Assembly (NCBI RefSeq): GCF_963678635.1 | Contig: NW_026970791.1 | Coordinates: 1 to 64,000 of the forward strand | Reading direction: 5' to 3' | Length of the DNA stretch: 64,000 bases | DNA from: Symsagittifera roscoffensis | Lineage: Eukaryota; Xenacoelomorpha; Acoela; Convolutidae | Shown here: positions 52,001 to 64,000 of the stretch, one piece after another | Layout of the letters: every line of letters starts with the position of its first letter | Numbering within the stretch: position 1 is the stretch's first letter | Program-made: the position numbers and the translations under genes | Notes under the pieces: model-generated | What the model saw: only the letters and a program-made list of their open reading frames with translations | The model's database searches: none | Told to the model about the DNA's origin: nothing

Positions 52001-55000
52001 TGTAGTTTTCAAGATATGACGTTTTTTGTGATTTATTCAAAAATTTTCAGAAAACTGAAATTATTATTATTTTTTTAAAATCAGAAATTCCCAACCCTGT
52101 ATTTAGGAACTGTCAGAGTACTCTCAAGGACTGCGAATCTTGCCTCCAAGTATGACTGCTCAATTCTGTAGTTTTCGAGATGTGACGTTTTTTGTTATTT
52201 TTTCAAAATTTTCAGAAAGTTTAAATTAATTATTTTTCGAAATTTGAAATTCGCAACCTTGTAGTTGGGAGCTGTCAGCGTACTCTAAGGAATTACAAAT
52301 CTTGCCTCCAAATATGATTGTTCAAATCCTTGTAGCTTTCGAGATATGACGTTTTTTTGTGATTTTTTCAAAAAATTTCAGAAAACTCATATTATTTTTT
52401 TTTCGCAGAATCTGAAATTCCCAACCCTGTAGTTGGGTCCTGTCAGAGTTCTCTCAAAGATTGCGAATCTTTTCTCCAAATATGACCTCTCAATGGCTAA
52501 TTTTTTTTAGTTAATATAATTAAATGCGGGCTTTGCTATCTCGCCATGTTTAAGTTTTTTCAACGTATTTTTTTTCCGTCAGGGTTTCCCCAGATGTTGC
52601 GATTTCGGCCTGCATATATCAATAAGCAATGAGGTTACGAGATACGGCAAAAATTTCCCGGTTAATTTCTAGGTTAATTTCAAAAATTTCTAGGTTAATT
52701 TAAGTTTCTGAAAATTTGAAATCGGCAACCCTGTAGATGGGGGATGTCAGGTAGTCTCAGGGGTTGCGAATCTTGCCTCCAAATCTTACTTCTCAAATCC
52801 TTGTAGCTTTCGAGATATGACGTTTTTTAATGATTTTTCAAAAAATTTCAAAAAACTCAATATTTAAAAAAAATTCGAAATTTTTGAAGATATCAATCCT
52901 CTAGTTTTATTTTATTTCATTTAATTTTTGAATGTTATTACTGCTCCATAAACGTTCAAAGGCAGTCGGAATTTTCAGGGCTTCGCCCTGATACGAGCAG
53001 TCTTGTTGATTCTTTATTTCTGCGTTAGTAGTTGTGATTTTATTTCTGCGTTAGTAGTTGTTCTCAACTTAGCCGGAAACGCAAAATGGTCTTATCAGTT
53101 TTTGGAAATTGGTAGCCAAAGCAACGTAGTAATTTTTCATCAAATGATTTATCCAAAATTTTAATCGGGTATATTAATCAATTTCGCTGGTCGCTGTCAC
53201 CATTTCTTCGCGGTCGCGCCCGACGCAAACGCATGTACTCAATATGCAAAGTCTAAACAAGACTGCTCGTATCAGGGCGAAGCGCTGAATGTTCCGACTG
53301 CCTTTTAAGGTTTATGGAGCAGCAGTAATAACAAAAAAATCAGATGAAATGAAATAAAATGAAGATTTTTTTTCTCAAATTTGAAATCTATTATATATTT
53401 AAATGCGGGCTTCACTATCTCGCCATGTTTAAGCTTTTTCAACGTATTATTTTTGCATGTTTAAGCTATATCGTATATTGCAATGGTTAAGAATTTTTTT
53501 TCGATTTTCCAATTCCAATTTGATTTTAGTGGTTATTTTACCGAGTTTAAATTAAGCAGCCCAATATCGAATTAGGGGTTGCGAATTTGGCATCCAATTT
53601 TGAATGCCCGAATCATTTTAGTTAACGAGATAAGACAATTTTTGAGATTTTTTCAAACTTTCAGAAATTTCAAATAACAAAATAATTTACAAAGCTTTGA
53701 GTTCCCAACCCTGTAGTTGGGTACTGTCAGAGTACTCTAAGGGATTACAAACCTTGCCTCCAAATATGATTATTCAAATCCTTGTAGTTTTCGAGATATG
53801 ACGTTTTTTTGTGATTTTGTCAAAAAATTATCAGAAAACTAATATTAATTTTTTTCCCAAAATCTGAAATTCCCAACCCTGTAGTTGGGTCCTGTCAGAA
53901 TTCTCTCAAAGATTGCAAATCTTGCCTCCAAGTATGACTGCTCAATTCTTTGTAGTTTTCAAGATATGACGTTTTTTGTGATTTATTCAAAAATTTTCAG
54001 AAAACTGAAATTATTATTATTTTTTTAAAATCAGAAATTCCCAACCCTGTATTTAGGAACTGTCAGAGTACTCTCAAGGACTGCGAATCTTGCCTCCAAG
54101 TATGACTGCTCAATTCTTTGTAGTTTTCGAGATATGACGTTTTTTGTTATTTTTTCAAAATTTTCAGAAAGTTTAAATTAATTATTTTTCAAAATTTGAA
54201 ATTCTCAACCTTGTAGTTGGGAGCTGTCAGAGTACTCTAAGGAATTACAAATCTTGCCTCCAAATATGATTGTTCAAATCCTTGTAGCTTTCGAGATATG
54301 ACGTTTTTTTGTGATTTTTTCAAAAAATTTCAGAAAACTCATATTAATTTTTTTTCGCAGAATCTGAAATTCCCAACCCTGTAGTTGGGTCCTGTCAGAG
54401 TTCTCTCAAAGATTGCGAATCTTTTCTCCAAATATGACTTCTCAATGGCCAATTTTTTTTAGTTAATATAATTAAATGCGGGCTTTACTATCTCGCCATG
54501 TTTAAGTTTTTTCAACGTATTTTTTTTCCGTCAGGGTTTCCCCGGATGTTGCGATTTCGGCCTGCATATATCAATAAGCAATGAGGTTACGAGATACGGC
54601 AAAAATTTCTAGGTTAATTTCAAAAATTTCTAGGTTAATTTAAGTTTCTGAAAATTTGAAATCGGCAACCCTGTAGATGGGGGATGTCAGGTAGTCTCAG
54701 GGGTTGCGAATCTTGCCTCCAAATCTTACTTCTCAAATCCTTGTAGCTTTCGAGATATGACGTTTTTTAATGATTTTTCAAAAAATTTCAAAAAACTCAA
54801 TATTTAAAAAAAATTCGAAATTTTTGAAGATATCAATCCTCTAGTTTTATTTTATTTCATTTAATTTTTGAATGTTATTACTGCTCCATAAACGTTCAAA
54901 GGCAGTCGGAATTTTCAGGGCTTCGCCCTGATACGAGCAGTCTTGTTGATTCTTTATTTCTGCGTTAGTAGTTGTGATTTTATTTCTGCGTTAGTAGTTG

Positions 55001-55326
55001 TTCTCAACTTAGCCGGAAACGCAAAATGGTCTTATCAGTTTTTGGAAATTGGTAGCCAAAGCAACGTAGTAATTTTTCATCAAATGATTTATCCAAAATT
55101 TTAATCGGGTATATTAATCAATTTCGCTGGTCGCTGTCACCATTTCTTCGCGGTCGCGCCCGACGCAAACGCATGTACTCAATATGCAAAGTCTAAACAA
55201 GACTGCTCGTATCAGGGCGAAGCGCTGAATGTTCCGACTGCCTTTTAAGGTTTATGGAGCAGCAGTAATAACAAAAAAATTAGATGAAATGAATTAAAAT
55301 GAAGATTTTTTTTCTCAAATTTGAAA
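49032..55326 (+). repeat. Satellite blocks with truncated Helitron copies
   Basis: Three rounds of monomers, Helitron-2 3' end (CCTCTAG at 50451-50454, 52901-52904, 54841-54844), R1 end, 250-bp spacer, R1 start and Helitron-1 5' end (TCTATTATAT at 50937 and 53387, then the full copy at 55327). Helitron-1 5' ends at 50937 and 53387 run into Helitron-2 3' ends, so blocks were fused by unequal exchange. Confidence 0.8.
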
Positions 55327-56559
55327 TCTATTATATATTTAAATGCGGGCTTCACTATCTCGCCATGTTTAAGCTTTTTCAACGTATTATTTTTGCATGC
55401 TTAAGCTATATCGTATATTGCAATGGTTAAGAATTTTTTTTCGATTTTCCAATTCCAATTTGATTTTAGTGGTTATTTTACCGAGTTTAAATTAAGCAGC
55501 CCAATATCGAATTAGGGGTTGCGAATTTGGCATCCAATTTTGAATGCCCGAATCATTTTAGTTAACGAGATAAGACAATTTTTGAGATTTTTTCAAATTT
55601 TCAGAAATTTCAAATAACAAAATAGTTTACAAAGCTTTGAGTTCCCAACCCGGTAGTTGGGTACTGTCAGAGTACTCTAAGGGATTACAAACCTTGCCTC
55701 CAAATATGACTGTTCAAATCCTTGTAGTTTTCGAGATATGAAGTTTTTTGTGATTTTTTCAAAATATTTCAGAAAACTTAAATTATTATTTTTTAGAAAA
55801 CCGAAATTCCTAACCCTGTAGTTAGGTCGTGTCAGAGTACTCTCAAAGATTGCGAATCTTGTCTCCATATAATGACTTCTCGGTTCCTCGCAGTTTTCGA
55901 GATATGACGTTTTTTGTGATTTTTTCAAAAGTTTTCAGAAAGTTAAAATTAATTATTTTAAAAAATTTGAAATTCCCAATGCTATAGTTCGATGTTGTCA
56001 GGGTACTCTAAAGAGTTGCAAATCTTGCCACATTCGACTGCTGAACGCGACTCCTCAAATGCTTTTACTTTCCGAGATGTGACGTTTTTGATTTTTTCAA
56101 AATTTCTCAAAGAACTTATCTACAAAGAATTCAAAAAAGTTGAAACTACCAACTCGAAGATACAACCTTATTGTCAGTGTACACCCTGGCGTCTCAAATC
56201 TTGACTCTTAATATGAATGCTCAAATCCTTTTAGTTTCCGAGATAAGACGTTTTTTTTTTTTCAATTTTTTTTGGAAACTTAGTTTTAAAAAATTCAAAA
56301 TTTTGAGTTCCTAACCCTATAGTAGGATGCTCTCAGTGGTTGCAATTCTGGCCTCCAAATTTCTGCAGAGGCCCATTAACTTTTCGAGATGACGCTTTTA
56401 AAATGGGAATTAAAAAAAATTAAAAAGTTCGAAATCACCAACCCTATAATTGGGTGCAGTCAGAGTACACTAAAAGTTTGCAGATGTTGTTTCCAATATA
56501 TGCGGTTTTTCATGAGCTGTCGAAAATTTTCGAAGCACCGGAGGTGCGTTAAACGCTAG
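55327..56559 (+). mobile_element. Helitron-1, copy 2 (1233 bp)
   Basis: Almost identical to copy 1, 8478 bases downstream, with the same TCTATTATAT start and GCACCGGAGGTGC / CTAG end, and the same R1 flanks. Confidence 0.85.
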
Positions 56560-57511
56560 TTTTTTATGAAAATCATCCCCCCACACGCCATATAAAGTAT
56601 AAGAAGATAGATTTCGTTCCTTGTAACAAATCAATTATGGCAAATAAGCTTCGTTCAACCAATTTGGAACGATTTATAAGACGGATTAAATCTCCGCTTA
56701 CGCGTTAATAGCGCGAATTATATCGCGCGTTAATTGTCCCAAATTGGTCAAAATCGCAATCTTTAAATCCTCATAACTTTACGAAGAATGATCACAGGTG
56801 AAATATCTTTTCAAATTTAAGCTCAGGACAACAAAATCTTTTGAATGATATAAAAAAATTCCGTCAAAAATGGCTAGTTAAAAAGTCGAAATTTGTCTGA
56901 AGAAAAAAAAACCCACCCCGAGCACAAATTTTCCGTTACTTTCGTATCGAAAGTCGGAACAAAAACTAACCTACACCCGCGATGATTTTGATAAGGTTCG
57001 GTCGCGGTTGTCCGCAAACATCATAAGTTGGTTCCAACTACCTGGACATGAAATGACAACTTCGACCCTGGAATAAATTTAATGAATGATAATTTAAAAA
57101 TTGTATATAAATCAGCCGAAAATACGTAATTGTTACGTAACAATCGCCAAAATCATGCAAATTTCCTTGATAAAAACTAACTTTTTGGCTGGATAACATA
57201 CTCTGCGCTTTTTCGGTTGGTTTTGTACATCGGCTGATTCGTTTACAATAGTCTTAAATCTGAGCGTTTTAAATTCCAGAATAACTTCTAATCCTCTTTT
57301 AAAAAACGAACATCACAATTAAATTTAAAAATCTAATTGAGTCTAATGTTTTGGTTTTTTGCCGTCTGAAAATCAAACGTACAAGATAGTTCATATCTTT
57401 AATTTGCTAAAAGCAGTCTCAAAACGCGGTTTTCCTGTTATCTTCTTCGACATTAAGAAAATTTCAAAAATTCAACAGTAAAAAAGCATGAAAAAAAAGT
57501 ACAATCCAAAA
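56560..57511 (+). other. R1 tail and arm segment U, second copy
   Basis: Repeat of 48080-49031 at an offset of 8480 bases: R1 remainder to CGAAAGTCGGAAC (56961), then U. Confidence 0.75.
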
Positions 57512-60420
57512 TTAGGGGTTGCGAAATTGGACTCCAGTTTTGAATGCCCGAATCATTTTACTTAACGAGATTTTTCAGAAATTTCAAATAACAAAATAAT
57601 TAACAAAACTTGAAGTTCCCAACCCTGTAGTTGGGTACTGTCAGAGTACTATCAAGGATTGCGAATCTTGCCTCCAATTATGACTGCTCAAATCCTTGTT
57701 GTTTTCGAGATATGACGTTTTTTGTAATTTCTTCAAAAGTTTTCAAAAAATTTTAATGAATTATTTTTCAAAATTTGAAATTCGCAACTTTGTACTTGGG
57801 CGCTGTCAGAGTACTCTAAGGAATTACAAATCTTGCCTCCAAATATGATTATTCAAATCCTTGTAGTTTTCGAGATATGACGTTTTTTTGTGATTTTGTC
57901 AAAAAATTATCAGAAAACTAATATTATTTTTTTTCCCAAAATCTGAAATTCCCAACCCTGTAGTTGGGTCCTGTCAGAATTCTCTCAAAGATTGCAAATC
58001 TTGCCTCCAAGTATGACTGCTCAATTCTTTGTAGTTTTCAAGATATGACGTTTTTTGTAATTTATTCAAAAATTTTCAGAAAACTGAAGTTATTATTATT
58101 TTTTTAAAATCAGAAATTCCCAACCCTGTATTTAGGAACTGTCAGAGTACTCTCAAGGACTGCGAATCTTGCCTCCAAGTATGACTGCTCAATTCTGTAG
58201 TTTTCGAGATGTGACGTTTTTTGTTATTTTTTCAAAATTTTCAGAAAGTTTAAATTAATTATTTTTCGAAATTTGAAATTCGCAACCTTGTAGTTGGGAG
58301 CTGTCAGCGTACTCTAAGGAATTACAAATCTTGCCTCCAAATATGATTGTTCAAATCCTTGTAGCTTTCGAGATATGAAGTTTTTTGTGATTTTTTCAAA
58401 ATATTTCAGAAAACTTAAATTATTATTTTTTAGAAAACCGAAATTCCTAACCCTGTAGTTAGGTCGTGTCAGAGTACTCTCAAAGATTGCGAATCTTGTC
58501 TCCATATAATGACTTCTCGGTTCCTCGCAGTTTTCGAGATATGACGTTTTTTGTGATTTTTTCAAAAGTTTTCAGAAAGTTAAAATTAATTATTTTAAAA
58601 AATTTGAAATTCCCAATGCTATAGTTCGATGTTGTCAGGGTACTCTAAAGAGTTGCAAATCTTGCCACATTCGACTGCTAAACGCGACTCCTCAAATGCT
58701 TTTACTTTCCGAGATGTGACGTTTTTGATTTTTTCAAAATTTCTCAAAGAACTTAACTACAAAGAATTCAAAAAAGTTGAAACTACCAACTCGAAGATAC
58801 AACCTTATTGTCAGTGTACACCCTGGCGTCTCAAATCTTGCCTCCAAATATGATTATTCAAATCCTTGTAGTTTTCGAGATATGACGTTTTTTTGTGATT
58901 TTGTCAAAAAATTATCAGAAAACTAATATTATTTTTTTTCCCAAAATCTGAAATTCCCAACCCTGTAGTTGGGTCCTGTCAGAATTCTCTCAAAGATTGC
59001 AAATCTTGCCTCCAAGTATGACTGCTCAATTCTTTGTAGTTTTCAAGATATGACGTTTTTTGTAATTTATTCAAAAATTTTCAGAAAACTGAAGTTATTA
59101 TTATTTTTTTAAAATCAGAAATTCCCAACCCTGTATTTAGGAACTGTCAGAGTACTCTCAAGGACTGCGAATCTTGCCTCCAAGTATGACTGCTCAATTC
59201 TGTAGTTTTCGAGATGTGACGTTTTTTGTTATTTTTTCAAAATTTTCAGAAAGTTTAAATTAATTATTTTTCGAAATTTGAAATTCGCAACCTTGTAGTT
59301 GGGAGCTGTCAGCGTACTCTAAGGAATTACAAATCTTGCCTCCAAATATGATTGTTCAAATCCTTGTAGCTTTCGAGATATGACGTTTTTTTGTGATTTT
59401 TTCAAAAAATTTCAGAAAACTCATATTAATTTTTTTTCGCAGAATCTGAAATTCCCAACCCTGTAGTTGGGTCCTGTCAGAGTTCTCTCAAAGATTGCGA
59501 ATCTTTTCTCCAAATATGACCTCTCAATGGCTAATTTTTTTTAGTTAATATAATTAAATGCGGGCTTTGCTATCTCGCCATGTTTAAGTTTTTTCAACGT
59601 ATTTTTTTTCCGTCAGGGTTTCCCCAGATGTTGCGATTTCGGCCTGCATATATCAATAAGCAATGAGGTTACGAGATACGGCAAAAATTTCCCGGTTAAT
59701 TTCTAGGTTAATTTCAAAAATTTCTAGGTTAATTTAAGTTTCTGAAAATTTGAAATCGGCAACCCTGTAGATGGGGGATGTCAGGTAGTCTCAGGGGTTG
59801 CGAATCTTGCCTCCAAATCTTACTTCTCAAATCCTTGTAGCTTTCGAGATATGACGTTTTTTAATGATTTTTCAAAAAATTTCAAAAAACTTAATATTTA
59901 AAAAAAATTCGAAATTTTTGAAGATATCAATCCTCTAGTTTTATTTTATTTCATTTAATTTTTGAATGTTATTACTGCTCCATAAACGTTCAAAGGCAGT
60001 CGGAATTTTCAGGGCTTCGCCCTGATACGAGCAGTCTTGTTGATTCTTTATTTCTGCGTTAGTAGTTGTGATTTTATTTCTGCGTTAGTAGTTGTTCTCA
60101 ACTTAGCCGGAAACGCAAAATGGTCTTATCAGTTTTTGGAAATTGGTAGCCAAAGCAACGTAGTAATTTTTCATCAAATGATTTATCCAAAATTTTAATC
60201 GGGTATATTAATCAATTTCGCTGGTCGCTGTCACCATTTCTTCGCGGTCGCGCCCGACGCAAACGCATGTACTCAATATGCAAAGTCTAAACAAGACTGC
60301 TCGTATCAGGGCGAAGCGCTGAATGTTCCGACTGCCTTTTAAGGTTTATGGAGCAGCAGTAATAACAAAAAAATCAGATGAAATGAAATAAAATGAAGAT
60401 TTTTTTTCTCAAATTTGAAA
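57512..60420 (+). repeat. Satellite block with inserted partial Helitron-1 monomers
   Basis: Monomers as in 49032-50455. From about 58370 to 58830 it switches to the monomer types normally found only inside Helitron-1 (ACATTCGACTGCTAAACGCG), then switches back. Ends with Helitron-2 CTAG at 59935-59938, R1 end, spacer and R1 start. Confidence 0.75.
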
Positions 60421-61820
60421 TCTATTATATATTTAAATGCGGGCTTCACTATCTCGCCATGTTTAAGCTTTTTCAACGTATTATTTTTGCATGTTTAAGC
60501 TATATCGTATATTGCAATGGTTAAGAATTTTTTTTCGATTTTCCAATTCCAATTTGATTTTAGTGGTTATTTTACCGAGTTTAAATTAAGCAGCCCAATA
60601 TCGAATTAGGGGTTGCGAATTTGGCATCCAATTTTGAATGCCCGAATCATTTTAGTTAACGAGATAAGACAATTTTTGAGATTTTTTCAAACTTTCAGAA
60701 ATTTCAAATAACAAAATAATTTACAAAGCTTTGAGTTCCCAACCCTGTAGTTGGGTACTGTCAGAGTACTCTAAGGGATTACAAACCTTGCCTCCAAATA
60801 TGACTGTTCAAATCCTTGTAGTTTTCGAGATATGAAGTTTTTTGTGATTTTTTCAAAATATTTCAGAAAACTTAAATTATTATTTTTTAGAAAACCGAAA
60901 TTCCTAACCCTGTAGTTAGGTCGTGTCAGAGTACTCTCAAAGATTGCGAATCTTGTCTCCATATACTGACTTCTCGGTTCCTCGCAGTTTTCGAGATATG
61001 ACGTTTTTTGTGATTTTTTCAAAAGTTTTCAGAAAACTTAAATTATTTTTATTTTTTGAAAATCTGAAATTCCCAACCCTGTAGTTAGGTCCTGACAAAG
61101 TACTTTCAAAGATTGCGAATCTTGCCTCCAAGTATGACTGCTCAATTCTTTGTAGTTTTCGAGATGTGACGTTTTTTGTTATTTTTTCAAAATTTTCAGA
61201 AAGTTAAAATTAATTTTTTTAAAAAATTTGAAATTCCCAATGCTATAGTTCGATGTTGTCAGGGTACTCTAAAGACTTGCAAATCTTGCCACATGCGACT
61301 GCTAAACGCGACTCCTCAAATGCTTTTACTTTCCGAGATGTGACGTTTTTGATTTTTTCAAAATTTCTCAAAGAACTTATCTACAAAGAATTCAAAAAAG
61401 TTGAAACTACCAACTCGAAAATACAACCTTATTGTCAGTGTACACCCTGGCGTCTCAAATCTTGACTCTTAATATGAATGCTCAAATCCTTTTAGTTTCC
61501 GAGATAAGACGTTTTTTTTTTCAATTTTTTTTGGAAACTTAGTTTTAAAAAAATTCAAAATTTTGAATTCCTAACCCTATAGTAGGATGCTCTCAGTGGT
61601 TGCAATTCTGGCCTCCAAATTTCTGCAGAGGCCCATTAACTTTTCGAGATGACGCTTTTAAAATGGGAATTAAAAAAAAATTAAAAAGTTCGAAATCACC
61701 AACCCTATAATTGGGTGCAGTTAGAGTACACTAAAAGTTTGCAGATGTTGTTTCCAATATATGCGGTTTTTCATGGGCTGTCGAAAATTTTCGAAGCACC
61801 GGAGGTGCGTTAAACGCTAG
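60421..61820 (+). mobile_element. Helitron-1, copy 3 (1400 bp)
   Basis: Starts TCTATTATAT after GAAA, ends GCACCGGAGGTGC, GTTAAACGCTAG before T. One monomer longer than copies 1 and 2. Confidence 0.85.
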
Positions 61821-64000
61821 TTTTTTTATGAAAATCATCCCCCCACACGCCATATAAAGTATAAGAAGATAGATTTCGTTCCTTGTAACAAATCAATTAT
61901 GGCAAATAAGCTTCGTTCAACCAATTTGGAACGATTTATAAGACGGATTAAATCTCCGCTTACGCGTTAATAGCGCGAATTATATCGCGCGTTAATTGTC
62001 CCAAATTGGTCAAAATCGCAATCTTTAAATCCTCATAACTTTACGAAGAATGATCACAGGTGAAATATCTTTTCAAATTTAAGCTCAGGACAACAATATC
62101 TTTTGAATGATATAAAAAAATTCCGTCAAAAATGGCTAGTTAAAAAGTCGAAATTTGTCTGAAGAAAAAAAAACCCACCCCGAGCACAAATATTCCGTTA
62201 CTTTCGTATCGAAAGTCGGAACAAAAACTAACCTACACCCGCGATGATTTTGATAAGGTTCGGTCGCGGTTGTCCGCAAACATCATAAGTTGGTTCCAAC
62301 TACCTGGACATGAAATGACAACTTCGACCCTGGAATAAATTTAATGAATGATAATTTAAAAATTGTATATAAATCAGCCGAAAATACGTAATTGTTACGT
62401 AACAATTGCCAAAATCATGCAAATTTCCTTGATAAAAACTAACTTTTTGGCTGGATAACATACTCTGCGCTTTTTCGGTTGGTTTTGTACATCGGCTGAT
62501 TCGTTTACAATAGTCTTAAATCTGAGCGTTTTAAATTCCAGAATAACTTCTAATCCTCTTTTAAAAAACGAACATCACAATTAAATTTAAAAATCTAATT
62601 GAGTCTAATGTTTTGGTTTTTTGCCGTCTGAAAATCAAACGTACAAGATAGTTTACATCTTTAATTTGCTAAAAGCAGTCTCAAAACGCGGTTTTTCTGT
62701 TATCTTCTTCGACATTAAGAAAATTTCAAAAATTCGACAGTAAAAAAGCATGAAAAAAAGTACAATCCAAAATTTGTATTTGTAATTTTTTTTTTGTAAA
62801 AATTAGAGATCTGAATTTAATCTTTTGCTTATGTATTATGGTTTTTTAGACATTTTTTGCAGCCAGGAAGAATGGCATTTAATTTTTTGGCTTTTACAAG
62901 TATTATTCTTGCATTTGGTTGTTGATACCAGTAAAACCAAATTTTTTAACATTTTTTTCCGATTTGTTAAAAAATTGTTCCTCTCAGAGGAAAAACAACT
63001 TTTTAAATAAATCCAAAAAAGATCTAAAAAAAATTGGTTTTACTGGTATCAACAACCAACTGGAAGAATTCTAAATTTGACAAAATTTTTCTTGCATTTT
63101 ATGAAGACCTTCAATATTTCTGCTAACGGTAATTTTTCTCCTGAATTTTTTTTGTAACAAGCAATTTTTGATAGAAGTTTGTTAATCTCAGAACTTCTGA
63201 GTGGCAAGGCTCAAAGTAAGGGTGCATATACAAAACAGTCCCATACAAAACACTTGTTACAAAATAATCCAAAAAAATCATGTAATAAAGGAAAAAAAAC
63301 AATCCAATACAAAACAATGCGGCTTAAGTTCAAGGCGATAACCGGCTCTAAATTTCGTTTTAAGTGCTGCCATCTATTGGCAAGGTTGCAACAAGTTGGC
63401 GCGACTGCTGCGGTCACTATTTTGTTCTTTATATTTGTTGACCAAAGGACATTTTTTGGCCTACCGGCTTGTTGAAACAATTATTACTTGGGATCTTTTT
63501 TCGGACGGTTTTATATTGGACTATTTTTTTGTTCATTTTCCTGCTTTCCTGCAAAGATATCATGGTTTGAGCTTTGAACTACCCTAGTGACTATATTCAA
63601 AATGAAGTAATTAAATATATTTATCGTCCTTAATAAAACCTAAACAGCAATTTAAAGCACTTAAAAATGATCTGAGGCACACAATCTACAACAAAAAAAT
63701 CTACAAAATTCAATAAAAAAATTTTTCTCACTTTTTTTAGATTAACTATTTGACTAAGTCAAGGGTGTTTGAATTAGACGAAAAAAATACAGAATATGAA
63801 CTAATTTCATCTAAATTACAATTGAAATTTTTCATCTACATCAGTCTGAAAACTGAAATTAATCAGACCAATTTGTCCCTATACTGAGCGTTTTTTTTAA
63901 TTTATAGATTTCAAATCACGACCAAATATGCTTCATTATGATATCAATACCCTTGACCTTGAGCACCCTTGACCTCTGCTAGTTTCTTTGACGTAGTCAA
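61821..64000. other. Outer part of the right arm
   Basis: R1 remainder to 62222, segment U to about 62776, then single-copy sequence inverse to 11372-12582. It includes the second foldback element (about 62921-63053) and the TCAAGGGTGCTCAAGGTCAAGGG stretch in inverse. Non-coding. Homology with the left arm continues to the last base. Confidence 0.85.
62921..63053. mobile_element. Small foldback element, right-arm copy
   Basis: Mirror of 12321-12453 with the same GTTGATACCAGTAAAACCAA inverted ends. It was present before the arms duplicated. Confidence 0.6.

Larger units (their letters stand above)
44950..61790 (+). repeat. Satellite array, monomer about 166 bp, Helitron-derived
   Basis: Successive GATATGACGTTTTTT landmarks fall 164-168 bases apart (for example 45157, 45322, 45490, 45658, 45822). 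A typical monomer runs CCCAACCCTGTAGTTGGG, CTGTCAGAGTACTCT, ATCTTGCCTCCAA, TATGACTGCTCAAATCC, TTGTAGTTTTCGAGATATGA. Several dozen monomers are organised into larger blocks with the R1/spacer/R1 module between them. The segment from about 45.8 to 49.9 kb recurs nearly unchanged 8.48 kb farther on. No coding function: the recurring 83- and 70-codon frames are read-throughs of monomers. Confidence 0.9.
18179..64000 (-). repeat. Right arm of the giant inverted repeat (expanded)
   Basis: Inverse complement of 11372-17572 in three blocks: 18179-18630, 41676 to about 46720, and about 61820-64000. They are separated by the LTR element (18631-41675) and the satellite expansion. Homology to the left arm is still running at the last base, so the outer end lies beyond the window. 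Confidence 0.9.

Noticed and set aside
47199-61465. Recurring 83-codon (minus) and 70-codon (plus) frames in the array
   Set aside because: They repeat because the satellite monomers repeat. They cross monomer borders, lack any family signature and overlap on opposite strands.
44950-61790. CRISPR array
   Set aside because: Units are 166 bp without unique spacers, in a eukaryotic transposon context.
44950-61790. CENP-B box in the monomer
   Set aside because: TTCGAGATATGACG matches only the TTCG and the central A; the CGGG half is missing.
11372-64000. Polinton/Maverick reading of the outer palindromic structure
   Set aside because: No protein-primed polymerase B, integrase, ATPase, protease or capsid frame outside the LTR element; only long inverted arms.
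11372-64000. Palindrome as a sequencing artefact (missed hairpin adapter)
   Set aside because: The arms differ by a few percent, by many indels and by whole insertions with clean empty sites. A read-through artefact would give near-identical arms.
1-64000. Nematode origin, suggested by AT richness and many TTTTCAG words
   Set aside because: TTTTCAG is abundant in any AT-rich repeat DNA. The STPG4-like gene belongs to a family tied to flagellated sperm and motile cilia, which nematodes lack.

Overview
The window is eukaryotic and animal-like. It is AT-rich, intron-bearing and dominated by transposable elements. The only host gene I can build is a five-exon, 218-codon gene on the minus strand (9353 down to 1156). 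It encodes a sperm-tail PG-rich repeat (STPG/SHIPPO) protein most like STPG4. Its introns have canonical GT..AG borders and all four phases fit. The family goes with flagellated sperm and motile cilia, so I favour a non-nematode invertebrate, but I cannot name the species.

Layout. 1-9353: the STPG4-like gene, with large introns full of degenerate repeats, two small non-autonomous DNA transposons and a 141-bp tandem repeat that begins at a splice donor. 9354-11371: gene-free, with a hAT-type MITE carrying a perfect 8-bp target duplication. 11372-64000: one giant inverted repeat. The left arm is 11372-17572, the loop is 606 bp (17573-18178), and the right arm runs from 18179 to the last base of the window. 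The right arm was later enlarged by a 23-kb LTR retrotransposon (18631-41675) and by a roughly 17-kb satellite expansion (about 44950-61790). The left arm lacks both and keeps the corresponding empty sites, so the order of events can be read.

The LTR element is a giant Ty3-type (Metaviridae) retrotransposon lying on the minus strand. Both LTRs are about 920 bp and differ by under 1% by eye. In sense order it has a 2.5-kb leader with a minisatellite, a Gag-protease-RT-RNase H ORF (1925 aa), an integrase ORF (995 aa), and three extra ORFs of 1349, 223 and 1415 aa that overlap end to start. The integrase ORF ends in what looks like a TARG1/OARD1-type macrodomain. The 1349-aa ORF carries two SGNH/GDSL-hydrolase-like domains in tandem. 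The 1415-aa ORF is unrecognised and ends in a SUMO-interaction-like motif. The hexamer CTCAAG is strongly enriched on one strand across the whole element. The element looks largely whole and young.

The satellite array has a legible origin. Two Helitron-like elements (5' TC..., 3' CTAG, inserted between A and T, no target duplication) sit inside copies of a dispersed 0.53-kb repeat that I call R1. Their interiors are a roughly 166-bp monomer. The left arm has a single 382-bp Helitron copy. In the right arm the same copy and its neighbour have grown into dozens of monomers, higher-order units and an 8.48-kb duplication. The most novel part of the window is the combination of a giant LTR element with macrodomain, double SGNH and SUMO-like modules, nested in a palindrome whose two arms record its history.
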